A stretch of 64,000 nucleotides of DNA from Actinomycetota bacterium (GTDB lineage Bacteria; Actinomycetota; Actinomycetes; S36-B12; GCA-2699445), in the NCBI GenBank assembly GCA_029978705.1, contig JAPOIY010000001.1:62001-126000 (forward strand), in the 5' to 3' direction. The notes beneath the pieces are model-generated. The model saw only the letters and a list, made by a program, of their open reading frames with translations, ran no database searches and was not told the origin of the DNA. Made by a program: the position numbers and the translations under genes. Of this stretch, positions 25,538 to 35,352 are shown one piece after another. The number at the start of each line of letters is the position of its first letter. Position 1 is the first letter of the stretch.

Positions 25538-26368
25538 ATGCAGCCGGAACGACCCAGCCTGACGATGCCCGCGGAACTGACCCGGCGGGCGCGCTCGGTG
25601 GCCGCGGGCGACCGGAGCAACTGGCAGATCCCCGAGGCCGTCGACGCGGCGACCGTCATCCTGGTGCGGGACACCCCCGCCGGCCCCGAGGTGTTCCTGC
25701 AGCGGCGGGTGAACCGCATGACCTTCGCCCCCGGCATGTACGTCTTCCCCGGCGGCCGCGTGGAGACGTCCGACCCCGACCTGCCGTGGGAGGGGCCCTC
25801 CGGACAGCCGTTCGCCCGCCCGGAGGCCGCTCGGCCCACCGCCTCCTTCCGCGCGGTGACGGCCGCCGGTGCCCGCGAGACCTGGGAGGAGGCCGGGACC
25901 GCTCTCGCGCACGGGCCTGCGGGACCCGTGGTCGAACGCCCCGCCCGCGCCGATGCCGACTTCGGGGAGTGGCTGGTCGAGCGCGGCTTCCGGGTCGCCG
26001 GATCGTCGCTGCTCGCGTGGAGCCACTGGGTCACCCCGGAGGTGGAGAGCCGGAGATTCGACACCCGCTTCCTCGTCACGCGCCTGCCGGCCGGACAGGG
26101 TGCCGTCGACCGCGGCAGGGAGAGCGACCATTCCTCGTGGTTCCGGCCCGCCGCGGCCATCGCCGCCGCCGGTGCCGGAGAGATGCCCATGCTGCCGCCC
26201 ACAGTGCACGCCCTGCAGGAACTCGCGGACTTCGACTCCACCGCTGCCATCCTGGCCGAGGCGGCCCATCGCGCCCCGCGCCCCCTGCTGCCGCGGCCGG
26301 TGCTCGTTGCCGACGAACTGCAGTGGCAGCTGGAGGACGCCTACACCGGTGAGCAGGTGGCCTGGTGA
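25538..26368 (+). CDS. NUDIX hydrolase (NUDT19-like)
   Basis: A 276-residue NUDIX protein. The fold starts DAATVILVRDTPAGPEVFLQRR (residues about 26-47), and the box is split: PGGRVETSD is separated from RETWEEAG by a long insertion, as in the NUDT19-like group that cleaves CoA or related nucleotide diphosphates. ATG 25538 is 2 bases after the RidA stop. It overlaps the next gene by 4 bases. Confidence 0.82.
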   Translation: MQPERPSLTMPAELTRRARSVAAGDRSNWQIPEAVDAATVILVRDTPAGPEVFLQRRVNRMTFAPGMYVFPGGRVETSDPDLPWEGPSGQPFARPEAARPTASFRAVTAAGARETWEEAGTALAHGPAGPVVERPARADADFGEWLVERGFRVAGSSLLAWSHWVTPEVESRRFDTRFLVTRLPAGQGAVDRGRESDHSSWFRPAAAIAAAGAGEMPMLPPTVHALQELADFDSTAAILAEAAHRAPRPLLPRPVLVADELQWQLEDAYTGEQVAW

Positions 26369-27189
26369 GCCGGATGGCCGCCGTGATCGGGTCGACCGAG
26401 CCGTGGCAGTCGGGGGAGGTGCTGCCCACCGCTGTGTGCGTGCTGGCGCCGAACCCGTCGGCGATGACGTTGGACGGGACCAACACCTGGCTGCTCGGGT
26501 CACCGGGACACGGCACTCTCGTGGTCGACCCGGGGCCGGCGGACGCCAAGCACCTGACCGCGGTCCAGCAGGCTCTGGCCGAGCGCGGGCAACACGCCGT
26601 CGCCGTTCTCCTGACCCACGGTCATGCGGACCACGCGGCGGGAGCCGCCCGGTTCGGGCGGGTGTTGGGGGTGCCGGTCCGGGCGCTGGACCCGGCCCAC
26701 CGGTTGGGCGACGAGGGATTGACCGCCGGTGACGTCATCACCGCCGGCCCGGTGGAGGTGCGGGTGGTCGCCACTCCCGGCCACAGCGCCGACTCGTTGT
26801 CGTTCCACCTCGTCGCGGAGCGGGCGGTTCTCACCGGAGACACGTTGCTGGGACGGGGGACGACGGTGGTGGCCTGGCCCGACGGATCCCTGCGCGACTA
26901 CCTGGGGTCGTTGCGGGTGCTGCGGCGACTGGCCGACGAACACGACCTGCGTCACGCCCTGCCTGGGCACGGGCCGGCGTGCCGCGCACCTGCCGAACTC
27001 CTCGACCAGTACCTGCAGCACCGGCGCGAACGCCTCGACCAGGTCCGTACCGCCATCGAGGCGGGCGCGGGGTCGGTGGCCGACGTCGTGGCCATGGTCT
27101 ACGAGCCGCTGCCGGAGGGGGTCTACCCCGCGGCGTATGCCAGCGCCGCGGCGCAGTGGGAGTACGTCACGGGGCGACCCGCGCACTGA
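26365..27189 (+). CDS. MBL-fold metallo-hydrolase (LACTB2-like)
   Basis: A 274-residue metallo-beta-lactamase-fold protein. Metal ligands are visible in LLTHGHADHAAG, TPGHSADSLSFH, VLTGDTLLG and ALPGHGPA, followed by a C-terminal helical region of the LACTB2 type. The reaction is unknown; relatives are nucleases or thioester hydrolases. It begins with GTG overlapping the NUDIX stop, completing a DUF4177-ridA-nudix-mbl operon. It is convergent with crp, 9 bases away. Confidence 0.85.
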   Translation: MSRMAAVIGSTEPWQSGEVLPTAVCVLAPNPSAMTLDGTNTWLLGSPGHGTLVVDPGPADAKHLTAVQQALAERGQHAVAVLLTHGHADHAAGAARFGRVLGVPVRALDPAHRLGDEGLTAGDVITAGPVEVRVVATPGHSADSLSFHLVAERAVLTGDTLLGRGTTVVAWPDGSLRDYLGSLRVLRRLADEHDLRHALPGHGPACRAPAELLDQYLQHRRERLDQVRTAIEAGAGSVADVVAMVYEPLPEGVYPAAYASAAAQWEYVTGRPAH

Positions 27190-27198
27190 CCGCGTTGG

Positions 27199-27873
27199 TC
27201 AGCGGGCGCGGCGCTGCAGCCGTTCGTGGTCGATGAGCACGACCGACCGGGACTCCAGCCGGATCCAGCCCCGGGAGGCGAAGTCGGCGAGGGCCTTGTT
27301 GACGGTCTCGCGAGAAGCCCCCACGAGTTGCGCCAACTCCTCCTGCGTCATGTCGTGGGTGACGCTGACGCCCCCCTCCACCGGCACGCCGAAACGTTCG
27401 CCCAGGTCGAGCAGGGCCTTGGCCACCCGCCCGGGGACATCGGAGAACACGAGGTCCGACATGGCCTCATTGGTGCGGCGCAGTCGCTGGGCGAGCGCGG
27501 TCAGCAGAGCCTCGGCCACCTCGGGGCGTCCCGCCAGCCAGGGGCGCAGGGCATCGTGACCCACCTCGCGGGCGACCACGTCGGTGAGGGCCGTGGCCGT
27601 GGCAGCCCGAGGCCCGGGGTCGAAGAGGGAGAGTTCGCCGATCATCTCGCCCGGGCCGATGATGGCCAGCAGGGCATCCCGGCCGTCGGCCGACGCGGTC
27701 CCGAGCTTGATCTTGCCTTCCTCGATCACGTACAGGCGGTCGCCCGGATCCCCCTCCCGGAACAGGATTCCGCCCTTCGCGAGGCGCACCACGTTCGTGG
27801 CGGCCCGCAGGGCGGCAGCGGCCTCCGGATCCAGCGCAGCGAAAAGAGGTGCCTGCATGAGCACGTCGTCCAC
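27199..27873 (-). CDS. crp: Crp/Fnr-family regulator (Crp/GlxR orthologue)
   Basis: A 224-residue global regulator. The cyclic-nucleotide-binding domain covers residues 1-120 with the phosphate-binding cassette GEMIGELSLFDPGPRAATATA, then a long C-helix and a winged helix-turn-helix (MTQEELAQLVGASRETVNKALADF, about residues 165-190). It is the actinobacterial cAMP-responsive Crp/GlxR type by sequence and by its position beside nth. GTG 27873 follows GAAAGGA. A palindromic Crp-like site lies 36 bases upstream and suggests autoregulation. Confidence 0.92.
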   Translation of the reverse strand: MDDVLMQAPLFAALDPEAAAALRAATNVVRLAKGGILFREGDPGDRLYVIEEGKIKLGTASADGRDALLAIIGPGEMIGELSLFDPGPRAATATALTDVVAREVGHDALRPWLAGRPEVAEALLTALAQRLRRTNEAMSDLVFSDVPGRVAKALLDLGERFGVPVEGGVSVTHDMTQEELAQLVGASRETVNKALADFASRGWIRLESRSVVLIDHERLQRRAR

Positions 27874-27908
27874 GTGGCGTCGTCCTTTCGTCGCAGCACC
27901 GCAGACAG

Positions 27909-27924
27909 TGTGGCGCAGATCGCA
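27909..27924. promoter_or_regulatory. Possible Crp/GlxR binding site upstream of crp
   Basis: TGTGG-N6-TCGCA matches the consensus TGTGA-N6-TCACA at 8 of 10 defined bases. It lies 36 bases before the crp start and overlaps a minus-strand CACTGT (27910-27905) that could be the -10. This placement would repress. Confidence 0.35.
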
Positions 27925-28010
27925 CCCGGATGCAGGGGCTCAGTCCCCGGAGATGGAGCAATGCAACGTTTTCGCTACCCGACGGCCACGGATTCCGTAG
28001 CCCAGGGGGG

Positions 28011-28559
28011 TCAACGACTGGGCAACCGCTCGTTCAGGGCAGTCAGGGCGAGGGCGGGTTGCTCCCGGTACCGCGCGATCAGCTCGCCCGTCACGTGGTC
28101 GATGCGGGCATGCAGTTCCCGGCGGTAGTCGCTGAGCCGGAGCTCGGCCTCGCGCAACTGCTCGACCAGGTGGACGCGGGCCGCCGGCTCGGCGGGGATC
28201 ATCTGCTGCCACAACTGCGCCAGGTCGGGCAGCGGGGGTAGCCCTTCGGCGGACGAGACACTCAGGGCGGCGATGCGTCGATGCGCCGAGCGCGAGTCCA
28301 CCAGTACCGCGGCGAGGCCCTCGTTGACCGATACCGCGTCGCCCTTGTCGATGAGGTCGATCCGCGCCTGGATGATGCGGCGCCAGTAGGAGACGCGGGA
28401 TTCCTCGTCGGACAGCCCGGCGCGGCGGTTGCGCAAGTCGGTCAGGTCGATGTCGTCGAAGCGGGGGTCGCGCTGCGGCGGCGGCTGCTTGCGGGCCGTG
28501 CGGCTGGCGCGCTGCGGCGGCAGCACCATCCGGTCCACGTCCATCTGACTCACTCCCAT
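28011..28559 (-). CDS. RsiG-like anti-sigma factor with c-di-GMP-binding motifs
   Basis: A 182-residue, largely helical, soluble protein. Residues 53-68 carry E53-x3-S57-x2-R60-x3-Q64-x3-D68, an exact match to the E(X)3S(X)2R(X)3Q(X)3D signature by which Streptomyces RsiG binds c-di-GMP. A second copy lies at 139-154 (E139, S143, R146, H150, D154) with His for Gln. The two copies sit in separate predicted helices, the RsiG arrangement. RsiG with c-di-GMP sequesters the sigma factor WhiG. The N-terminal 30 residues are basic and Pro/Gln-rich. No whiG or cyclase gene is in the window. The gene lies between crp and nth and is divergent from nth. Family assignment rests on the motifs. Confidence 0.75.
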   Translation of the reverse strand: MGVSQMDVDRMVLPPQRASRTARKQPPPQRDPRFDDIDLTDLRNRRAGLSDEESRVSYWRRIIQARIDLIDKGDAVSVNEGLAAVLVDSRSAHRRIAALSVSSAEGLPPLPDLAQLWQQMIPAEPAARVHLVEQLREAELRLSDYRRELHARIDHVTGELIARYREQPALALTALNERLPSR

Positions 28560-28643
28560 CCCGGATCACCGTGCGTGACCAAGAGAGGCATCGCCCCGGT
28601 CACGCTCTGTATTGAGGTCGTTAGCCCGAACGGGTGATGCCCG

Positions 28644-28649
28644 TAGGCT
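28644..28649 (+). promoter_or_regulatory. -10 for a leaderless mRNA (nth)
   Basis: TAGGCT ends exactly six bases before ATG 28656, with no ribosome site. Confidence 0.5.
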
Positions 28650-28655
28650 GGCACC

Positions 28656-29357
28656 ATGCCCGACGCCGCCCCGCCGGAGTCCGCGCTGGCCCAGAAGCGG
28701 CGCTGTCGCCGGATCATGCGCCGATTGGCGGACTTCTACCCGGACGCCCGCTGCGAACTCGACTTCACGACGCCGTTCCAGTTGCTGCAGGCAACGGTGC
28801 TCTCGGCGCAGTGCACGGACGTGCGGGTCAATCAGGTGACCCCACAGCTCTTCGCGCGCTGGCCCGAGCCGGCGGATCTTGCCGGAGTCGACCAGGCGGA
28901 GCTGGAGGAGGTGATCCGGCCGACGGGGTTCTTCCGGGCCAAGGCGTCCAGCCTGCTCGGGTTGTCCCAGGCCATCGTGACCGACCACGACGGCCAGGTG
29001 CCGGACCGGCTCGACGCACTCGTCACGTTACCCGGGGGGGGGCGCAAGACCGCCAACGTCGTGCTGGGGAACGCGTTCGGGGTGCCGGGAATCACCGTCG
29101 ACACGCATGTCGGACGGCTGAGCCGACGCCTGGGGTTCACGGACCAGGAGGACCCGGTGAAGGTCGAGGCCGACCTCATGCGGCTGTGGCCGCGCAGCGA
29201 GTGGACCCACTGGTCGCACGTCCTGATCTTCCACGGGCGGCGCTGCTGTCATTCCCGACGGCCGGCCTGCGGCGTCTGCCCGGTGCGGCAGTGGTGCCCC
29301 TCGGCCGGCCTGGGACCGTTGGACCCCGCGGTCGCGGAGCGGCTGCTGAAGGACTGA
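28656..29357 (+). CDS. nth: Endonuclease III
   Basis: A 233-residue base-excision repair glycosylase/AP lyase for oxidised pyrimidines. The helix-hairpin-helix is at about 125-132 (LPGGGRKT), with catalytic Lys131 and Asp149 (VDTHV) at the family's 18-residue spacing, and the C-terminal [4Fe-4S] ligands are C-x6-C-x2-C-x5-C (CHSRRPACGVCPVRQWC). The hairpin usually reads LPGVGRKTA; here a run of nine G bases (29034-29042) encodes three glycines. It is predicted leaderless. It stands beside crp, as in other actinobacteria. Confidence 0.94.
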   Translation: MPDAAPPESALAQKRRCRRIMRRLADFYPDARCELDFTTPFQLLQATVLSAQCTDVRVNQVTPQLFARWPEPADLAGVDQAELEEVIRPTGFFRAKASSLLGLSQAIVTDHDGQVPDRLDALVTLPGGGRKTANVVLGNAFGVPGITVDTHVGRLSRRLGFTDQEDPVKVEADLMRLWPRSEWTHWSHVLIFHGRRCCHSRRPACGVCPVRQWCPSAGLGPLDPAVAERLLKD

Positions 29358-29382
29358 TGTGCCCCCGGCCCCGCTCCTGGGG

Positions 29383-29388
29383 GATGCT
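29383..29388 (+). promoter_or_regulatory. -10-like element for the CoA-type NUDIX gene
   Basis: GATGCT ends six bases before ATG 29395; the first base departs from TAnnnT. Confidence 0.35.
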
Positions 29389-29394
29389 GGGGGC

Positions 29395-30057
29395 ATGGCA
29401 GCGACGGCATGGCTCGACGAGGCGGTACTCCCCGCGCTGCCGCGCTGGCTCGCTCCGGTCGTGGCGGCCGTGCGGTCCCTGACCCCGGAGGAGATGAGCC
29501 GCTTCCTGCCTCCACCGGAGGGAGGCCGTCCCGGAGCCGTGCTGATCCTGTTCGGGGACCACCCCGGTCACGGCCACGACCTGCTCATCATCGAGCGTTC
29601 CCACGACATGCGGTCCCACGCGGGTCAGCCGGCCTTCCCCGGCGGCGCGATCGACGCCGAGGACCGCGACCCGGTGGCGGCGGCGCTGCGCGAGGCGCAG
29701 GAGGAGACGGGGTTGGACCCGACCGGGGTCACCGTGTTCGGGACTCTCCCGGATCTGTGGCTGCCGCCGTCCGGGTTCGTGGTGACCCCGGTGCTGGGAT
29801 GGTGGTCGTCGCCGTCGCCGGTGCATGCCGCCGATCCCGGCGAGGTCGCCTCGGTACACCGCATCCCCATCGCGGAACTGCTCGACCCCGGCCGACGGGT
29901 CGAGGTGCGCCACCCCATCGGCTACGTGGGGCCGGGCTTCGAGGTCAACGACCTACTCGTGTGGGGGTTCACGGCGGGCCTGATCTCCCGGCTGTTCGAC
30001 GCCGCCGGCTGGACCCGGCCGTGGGAGCCCGCCCGGCAGGTGCAGATCGACGTGTAG
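29395..30057 (+). CDS. NUDIX hydrolase, CoA pyrophosphatase type
   Basis: A 220-residue NUDIX protein. The motif SHAGQPAFPGGAIDAEDRDPVAAALREAQEETGL combines the CoA-specific segment upstream of the box with an intact catalytic box (G-x5-E-x7-REAQEETGL), as in enzymes that split CoA into phosphopantetheine and 3',5'-ADP. ATG 29395 has a -10-like element at leaderless spacing. A GTG at 29359 overlapping the nth stop is possible but would add an unconserved-looking stretch. It ends directly against the stop of the convergent hydrolase gene. Confidence 0.85.
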   Translation: MAATAWLDEAVLPALPRWLAPVVAAVRSLTPEEMSRFLPPPEGGRPGAVLILFGDHPGHGHDLLIIERSHDMRSHAGQPAFPGGAIDAEDRDPVAAALREAQEETGLDPTGVTVFGTLPDLWLPPSGFVVTPVLGWWSSPSPVHAADPGEVASVHRIPIAELLDPGRRVEVRHPIGYVGPGFEVNDLLVWGFTAGLISRLFDAAGWTRPWEPARQVQIDV

Positions 30058-31008
30058 TCAGCGCACCCGCGGTGCACCGGCCGGCAGCGTGGCCAGCCAC
30101 TCCAGGAGGACGTCGGCGAAGGTGTCCGGGGCCTCCTCGTGCGGGAAGTGGCCGACGCCGGGCAGGTCGACCCGGGTGTAGGGCCCGCGTACGTAGTCCT
30201 CGCTGCCGTCCGACGTGCGGGGCAGGAGGGTGTCGTCCTCTGCGCCCAGCACATGCAGTACCGGCTGCCGGACGGGGAAGGCCATCCGCTGCTGGAACCG
30301 GCGGCCGTCGGGGCGCGGGATCGACCGGATCGCCCAGCGGTGGTACTCCAAGGCACAGTGCGCGGTCGAACTGAACTGGATCGCCGACCGGTACATCGCC
30401 GCAGCCGTCGGGTCGGGCCAGCCCGGCGTGGCCGACCAGTCCCGCAGGATCTCGACCACGCGGGCGCCGTTGTGCCGGGTCAGGGCCCGTTCCGGGGCGA
30501 ACGGCCACTGGTAGCCGAACGTGTACCGGGACCGTTTGCGCTGTTCGCCGTCGGACACCATGCCGCGCCGCAGGCGCACCGGGTGGGGCATCGCGACGGG
30601 AGCGATCGCGCGCACGGCCGACAGGCGCATCACGGCCGCGGCCCATGCGACCATGGCGCCCCAGCCGTGGCCCACCATGACGGCGTGCGACTCGCCCAGC
30701 GACCGGACCACGCCCGCGGCGTCAGCGGACAGGGTGTGGGGGTCGTAGCCGTGCGGGGTGTGGTCCGACCCGCCGTATCCGCGCAGGTCCATCGCGACAG
30801 CCCGGTACCCGGCGTCCGCGAGGCGCGGCAGGAGTCGGTGCCACGCCCACCAGTACTCCGGGAATCCGTGCATGAGCAGCACCATGGGGCCTTCGCCCAT
30901 CTGCACGGTGTGGAACCGGGCGCCGTTGGCGGCGACGTCGCGGTGTTCCCAGGGGCCGGTGGCCCAGATGGCTTCTTCGGGGGTGACCGCGAGTTCGGGG
31001 TCGGTCAC
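30058..31008 (-). CDS. EphE-like alpha/beta hydrolase lacking the nucleophile
   Basis: A 316-residue alpha/beta-hydrolase resembling epoxide hydrolases: oxyanion motif HGFPE at 47-51, cap region with Trp/Tyr, late Asp (LGAEDDTLL) and His287 (GVGHFPHEEAP). The nucleophile elbow, normally GHDWGA, reads GHGWGA with Gly115 where the catalytic Asp should be; one A-to-G change would explain it. So it is either inactive or works differently. GTG 31008 overlaps the stop of the holin-like gene (GTGA). Its place after a holin-like gene near nth and acs matches the ephE locus of mycobacteria. Confidence 0.8.
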   Translation of the reverse strand: MTDPELAVTPEEAIWATGPWEHRDVAANGARFHTVQMGEGPMVLLMHGFPEYWWAWHRLLPRLADAGYRAVAMDLRGYGGSDHTPHGYDPHTLSADAAGVVRSLGESHAVMVGHGWGAMVAWAAAVMRLSAVRAIAPVAMPHPVRLRRGMVSDGEQRKRSRYTFGYQWPFAPERALTRHNGARVVEILRDWSATPGWPDPTAAAMYRSAIQFSSTAHCALEYHRWAIRSIPRPDGRRFQQRMAFPVRQPVLHVLGAEDDTLLPRTSDGSEDYVRGPYTRVDLPGVGHFPHEEAPDTFADVLLEWLATLPAGAPRVR

Positions 31009-31448
31009 CGCGTCGGCGCGGCGACGGAGTCCGAGGTGCGGGGGACGGGCAGGTTCTCCGGCTGCTTCCCGGAGAGCATCTGGGTGGTGCGCTGCCACTC
31101 GACCTTGGCCAGTTGCACGCCTTGGACCTCCTTGGCGCGTTTGCGTCCGACGGCCCCGAGGATCGCGGCCACGATGAGCAGGATCAGGGTCACGATGCCG
31201 AATCCGGCCCACACGGGGAGCCCCAGCGCGACGAGGACGTAGGCGATCGTCACGAGCAGGAAGATCGCGCCGATCGCGCCGGCGACGGCGGCGCCAATGA
31301 GCAGTCCGGCAGTCTTGCTGACGCCCTTCTCGGTCTGCTTGACCTCGGTCTGCAACAGCTCCATCTGTGCCTTCATGAGCTGCTGGGTGTCCGTACTGAC
31401 GGACTTGACCAGCTCGCGGATGGTGGTCTGGTTGGCGCTGTTGCTCAC
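31005..31448 (-). CDS. Phage-holin-like (Actinobacterial holin-X type) membrane protein
   Basis: A 147-residue protein with an amphipathic N-terminal segment (about residues 8-45) and two close hydrophobic helices (about 50-75 and 80-105), the layout of the Actinobacterial Phage holin family, seen here as a chromosomal gene coupled to the EphE-like gene. The function is unknown and it need not be phage-derived. GTG 31448 follows CAGGAG. A minus-strand TAGTCT at 31480-31475 is a likely -10 with a leader of about 20 bases. Confidence 0.75.
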   Translation of the reverse strand: MSNSANQTTIRELVKSVSTDTQQLMKAQMELLQTEVKQTEKGVSKTAGLLIGAAVAGAIGAIFLLVTIAYVLVALGLPVWAGFGIVTLILLIVAAILGAVGRKRAKEVQGVQLAKVEWQRTTQMLSGKQPENLPVPRTSDSVAAPTR

Positions 31449-31518
31449 GGGACGCTCCTGTCTGTCGCCGCACCAGACTAGTGCGCCGCGGCCCGGCGGC
31501 GCCCCCCGGTACCGCCCG

Positions 31519-32814
31519 TCACCCTGCGTCCCCGTGGCCCTGGTAGACGTCCGGCACGCCGTCCCCGTCGTCGTCCTGCTCCTCCTCACTCTGCAGTTGG
31601 GCGTAGTACCGGTTGCGGGTGAGCAGGGCGATGCCGGCCACGACGGCCGAGATGAGGGACGCGAGCAGGACGGACAGTTTGGCGCTGTTGAGCAGGAACG
31701 CGTCGGTCGGGAAGGCCAGTTCGGAGATCAGCAGGGAGACGGTGAAGCCGATTCCGGCGAGCAGGCCGACGGTCAGGACGTCGCGCCACCGGATGGACGA
31801 GCTGAGGCTCGCCCGGGTGAAGCGGGCCATCAGCCACGCCGTCCCGATGACCCCGATGGGTTTGCCCAGGACGAGGCCGAGGATCACGCCGATGGCGATC
31901 GGCGTCGTCGCCGTCGCCACGACGTCGGTGCCGCGCAGATCGACGCCCGCGGCGAAGAACGCGAACGCCGGGACGGCGAAGCCGGCGCTGATGGGCCGCA
32001 CCACGTGTTCGGCCCGCTCGCCGGGGGACTCCTCCTCGCCCGGGTCGGGAACCACCCGCGTCAGCAGGCCGACGGCGACTCCCGCGACGGTGGCGTGGAT
32101 ACCGCTGGCGTGCATGAACCCCCACGCCGTCACGGCGATGACGAGGTACAGGGGCCAGCCCTTCACGCGCAGCCACTGCAGCAGTCCGTAGAGACAGATG
32201 AGGCCGACGGAGATCGCGAAGGCCGTCGCGTTGAACCCGTGCGAGTAGAAGATGGCGATCACGAGGATCGCGCCGAGGTCGTCGACCACCGCCAAGGAGA
32301 GCAGGAATGCCCGCAGGGCGATGGGCAGGGACCGGCCGACGACGGCGAGCACCGCCAGCGCGAAGGCGATGTCCGTCGCCATCGGAATACCCCAGCCGAT
32401 GGGTTCGCCGGCGGGCTGGGTGGTGTTGACGATCGCGTAGATGATCGCGGGTACCGCCATGCCGCCGATGGCGGCGGCGATCGGGACGGCGGCCTTGCGG
32501 GGATTGGCCAACGTGCCGCGTTGGAACTCGTAGCGCAGTTCGATGCCCGCGACGAAGAAGAAGATCGCCAGCAGGCCGTCCGCCGCCCACTGCGACAAGG
32601 TCAGGTTCAGATGCCACGGCGCGTAGCCCACGACCGTGTCGGAGATCGTCTGGTAGACATCGCCCCAGGAACTGTTGGCCCAGATCAGCGCGATAGCCGC
32701 CGAGATGAGTAGCAGGATGCCGCCCACGGTCTCGTCCCGGAGGGTCTCCAGCAGCCACTTCCGTTCCGGTAGGGACACCCGGCCGAAGAGGCCGCCACCG
32801 TCGGATGCCGCCAT
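31519..32814 (-). CDS. nhaA: Na+/H+ antiporter NhaA
   Basis: A 431-residue membrane antiporter with about 12 helices, exchanging internal Na+ or Li+ for external H+ in pH and salt homeostasis. The paired aspartates of the transport site are seen in SLAVVDDLGAILVIAIFY. The start GLFGRVSLPERKWLLETLRDETVGG is typical. ATG 32814 has TACTGT at six-base spacing and no ribosome site. The C-terminal tail is acidic (EEEQDDDGDG). It is divergent from the thioesterase gene. Confidence 0.93.
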   Translation of the reverse strand: MAASDGGGLFGRVSLPERKWLLETLRDETVGGILLLISAAIALIWANSSWGDVYQTISDTVVGYAPWHLNLTLSQWAADGLLAIFFFVAGIELRYEFQRGTLANPRKAAVPIAAAIGGMAVPAIIYAIVNTTQPAGEPIGWGIPMATDIAFALAVLAVVGRSLPIALRAFLLSLAVVDDLGAILVIAIFYSHGFNATAFAISVGLICLYGLLQWLRVKGWPLYLVIAVTAWGFMHASGIHATVAGVAVGLLTRVVPDPGEEESPGERAEHVVRPISAGFAVPAFAFFAAGVDLRGTDVVATATTPIAIGVILGLVLGKPIGVIGTAWLMARFTRASLSSSIRWRDVLTVGLLAGIGFTVSLLISELAFPTDAFLLNSAKLSVLLASLISAVVAGIALLTRNRYYAQLQSEEEQDDDGDGVPDVYQGHGDAG

Positions 32815-32820
32815 GCCGCC

Positions 32821-32826
32821 ACAGTA
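32821..32826 (-). promoter_or_regulatory. -10 for a leaderless mRNA (nhaA)
   Basis: TACTGT on the minus strand ends six bases before the ATG (32814-32812). Confidence 0.5.
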
Positions 32827-32863
32827 GTGGCCGGGTCCGGGGGAGGACACCGCCTGCCGGTGG

Positions 32864-32869
32864 CACGAT
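32864..32869 (+). promoter_or_regulatory. -10-like element for the hotdog thioesterase gene
   Basis: CACGAT ends six bases before GTG 32876, matching the leaderless arrangement of the divergent nhaA gene. Confidence 0.38.
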
Positions 32870-32875
32870 GGGACC

Positions 32876-33325
32876 GTGAGCGCCGTCCCCACTCCCGCCG
32901 AGGCGACCGCCCTGATGCACCAGGCGATCCCCTTCCTGCAACGCATGGGTCTGGAGGTGGTCGCCATCGACACCGGATACGTGGAGTTGCGGGCCCCGTT
33001 CGCCGGCAACGGCAACCATGTGGGGACGATGTACGCCGGAGCGCTGTTCTCGACCGCCGAGGTCCCCGGGGGGCTGCTGGGCCTCCTGCTGTTCGACCCC
33101 ACACGGTTCTTCCCCGTCATCCGGTCGATGAGCGTGACCTATCTACGGCCCGCGACCACCGATGTCACCGTCGTGGCCCGGATCCCGACGGACGAGGCCG
33201 ACCGGGTCCGCGCGGGCGCCGAGCGCGACGGAAAAGCCGACTTCGTGCTCGATCTGGAGGTTCGGGACGCCGCCGGCGTGGTCGTCATGACCAGCGAGGG
33301 TCACTACCAGTTGCGTTCCCGCTGA
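32876..33325 (+). CDS. Hotdog-fold protein (DUF4442/PaaI-like thioesterase)
   Basis: A 149-residue single-domain hotdog protein. The central helix NHVGTMYAGALFSTAEVPGG is the characteristic hotdog helix, with the DUF4442/YiiD-C-like pattern, and is followed by the SMSVTYLRPATTDVTVVARI strands. Acyl-CoA thioesterase activity is typical of relatives, but the substrate is not known. It is convergent with acs, five bases apart. Confidence 0.75.
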   Translation: MSAVPTPAEATALMHQAIPFLQRMGLEVVAIDTGYVELRAPFAGNGNHVGTMYAGALFSTAEVPGGLLGLLLFDPTRFFPVIRSMSVTYLRPATTDVTVVARIPTDEADRVRAGAERDGKADFVLDLEVRDAAGVVVMTSEGHYQLRSR

Positions 33326-33330
33326 CCGCG

Positions 33331-35289
<1,959 letters not shown>

Positions 35290-35340
35290 GGGGCCTCCAG
35301 ATGATCCAGCTCGTACGCGACCCTATGCGACCCGGCACGC

Positions 35341-35346
35341 TAGTTT
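35341..35346 (+). promoter_or_regulatory. -10 for a leaderless mRNA (Fic-like gene)
   Basis: TAGTTT ends six bases before GTG 35353. Confidence 0.5.
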
Positions 35347-35352
35347 CATCTG

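Noticed and set aside
28621-28640. CCCGAACGGG-type short palindrome upstream of nth and a similar one near 49117
   Set aside because: They share only about 10 G/C-rich bases with the family A core and lack its arms; this is likely chance in such DNA.
31005-31448. Holin-like gene as a sign of a prophage
   Set aside because: It is a standard chromosomal neighbour of the EphE-like gene in actinobacteria, and no other phage gene is present.
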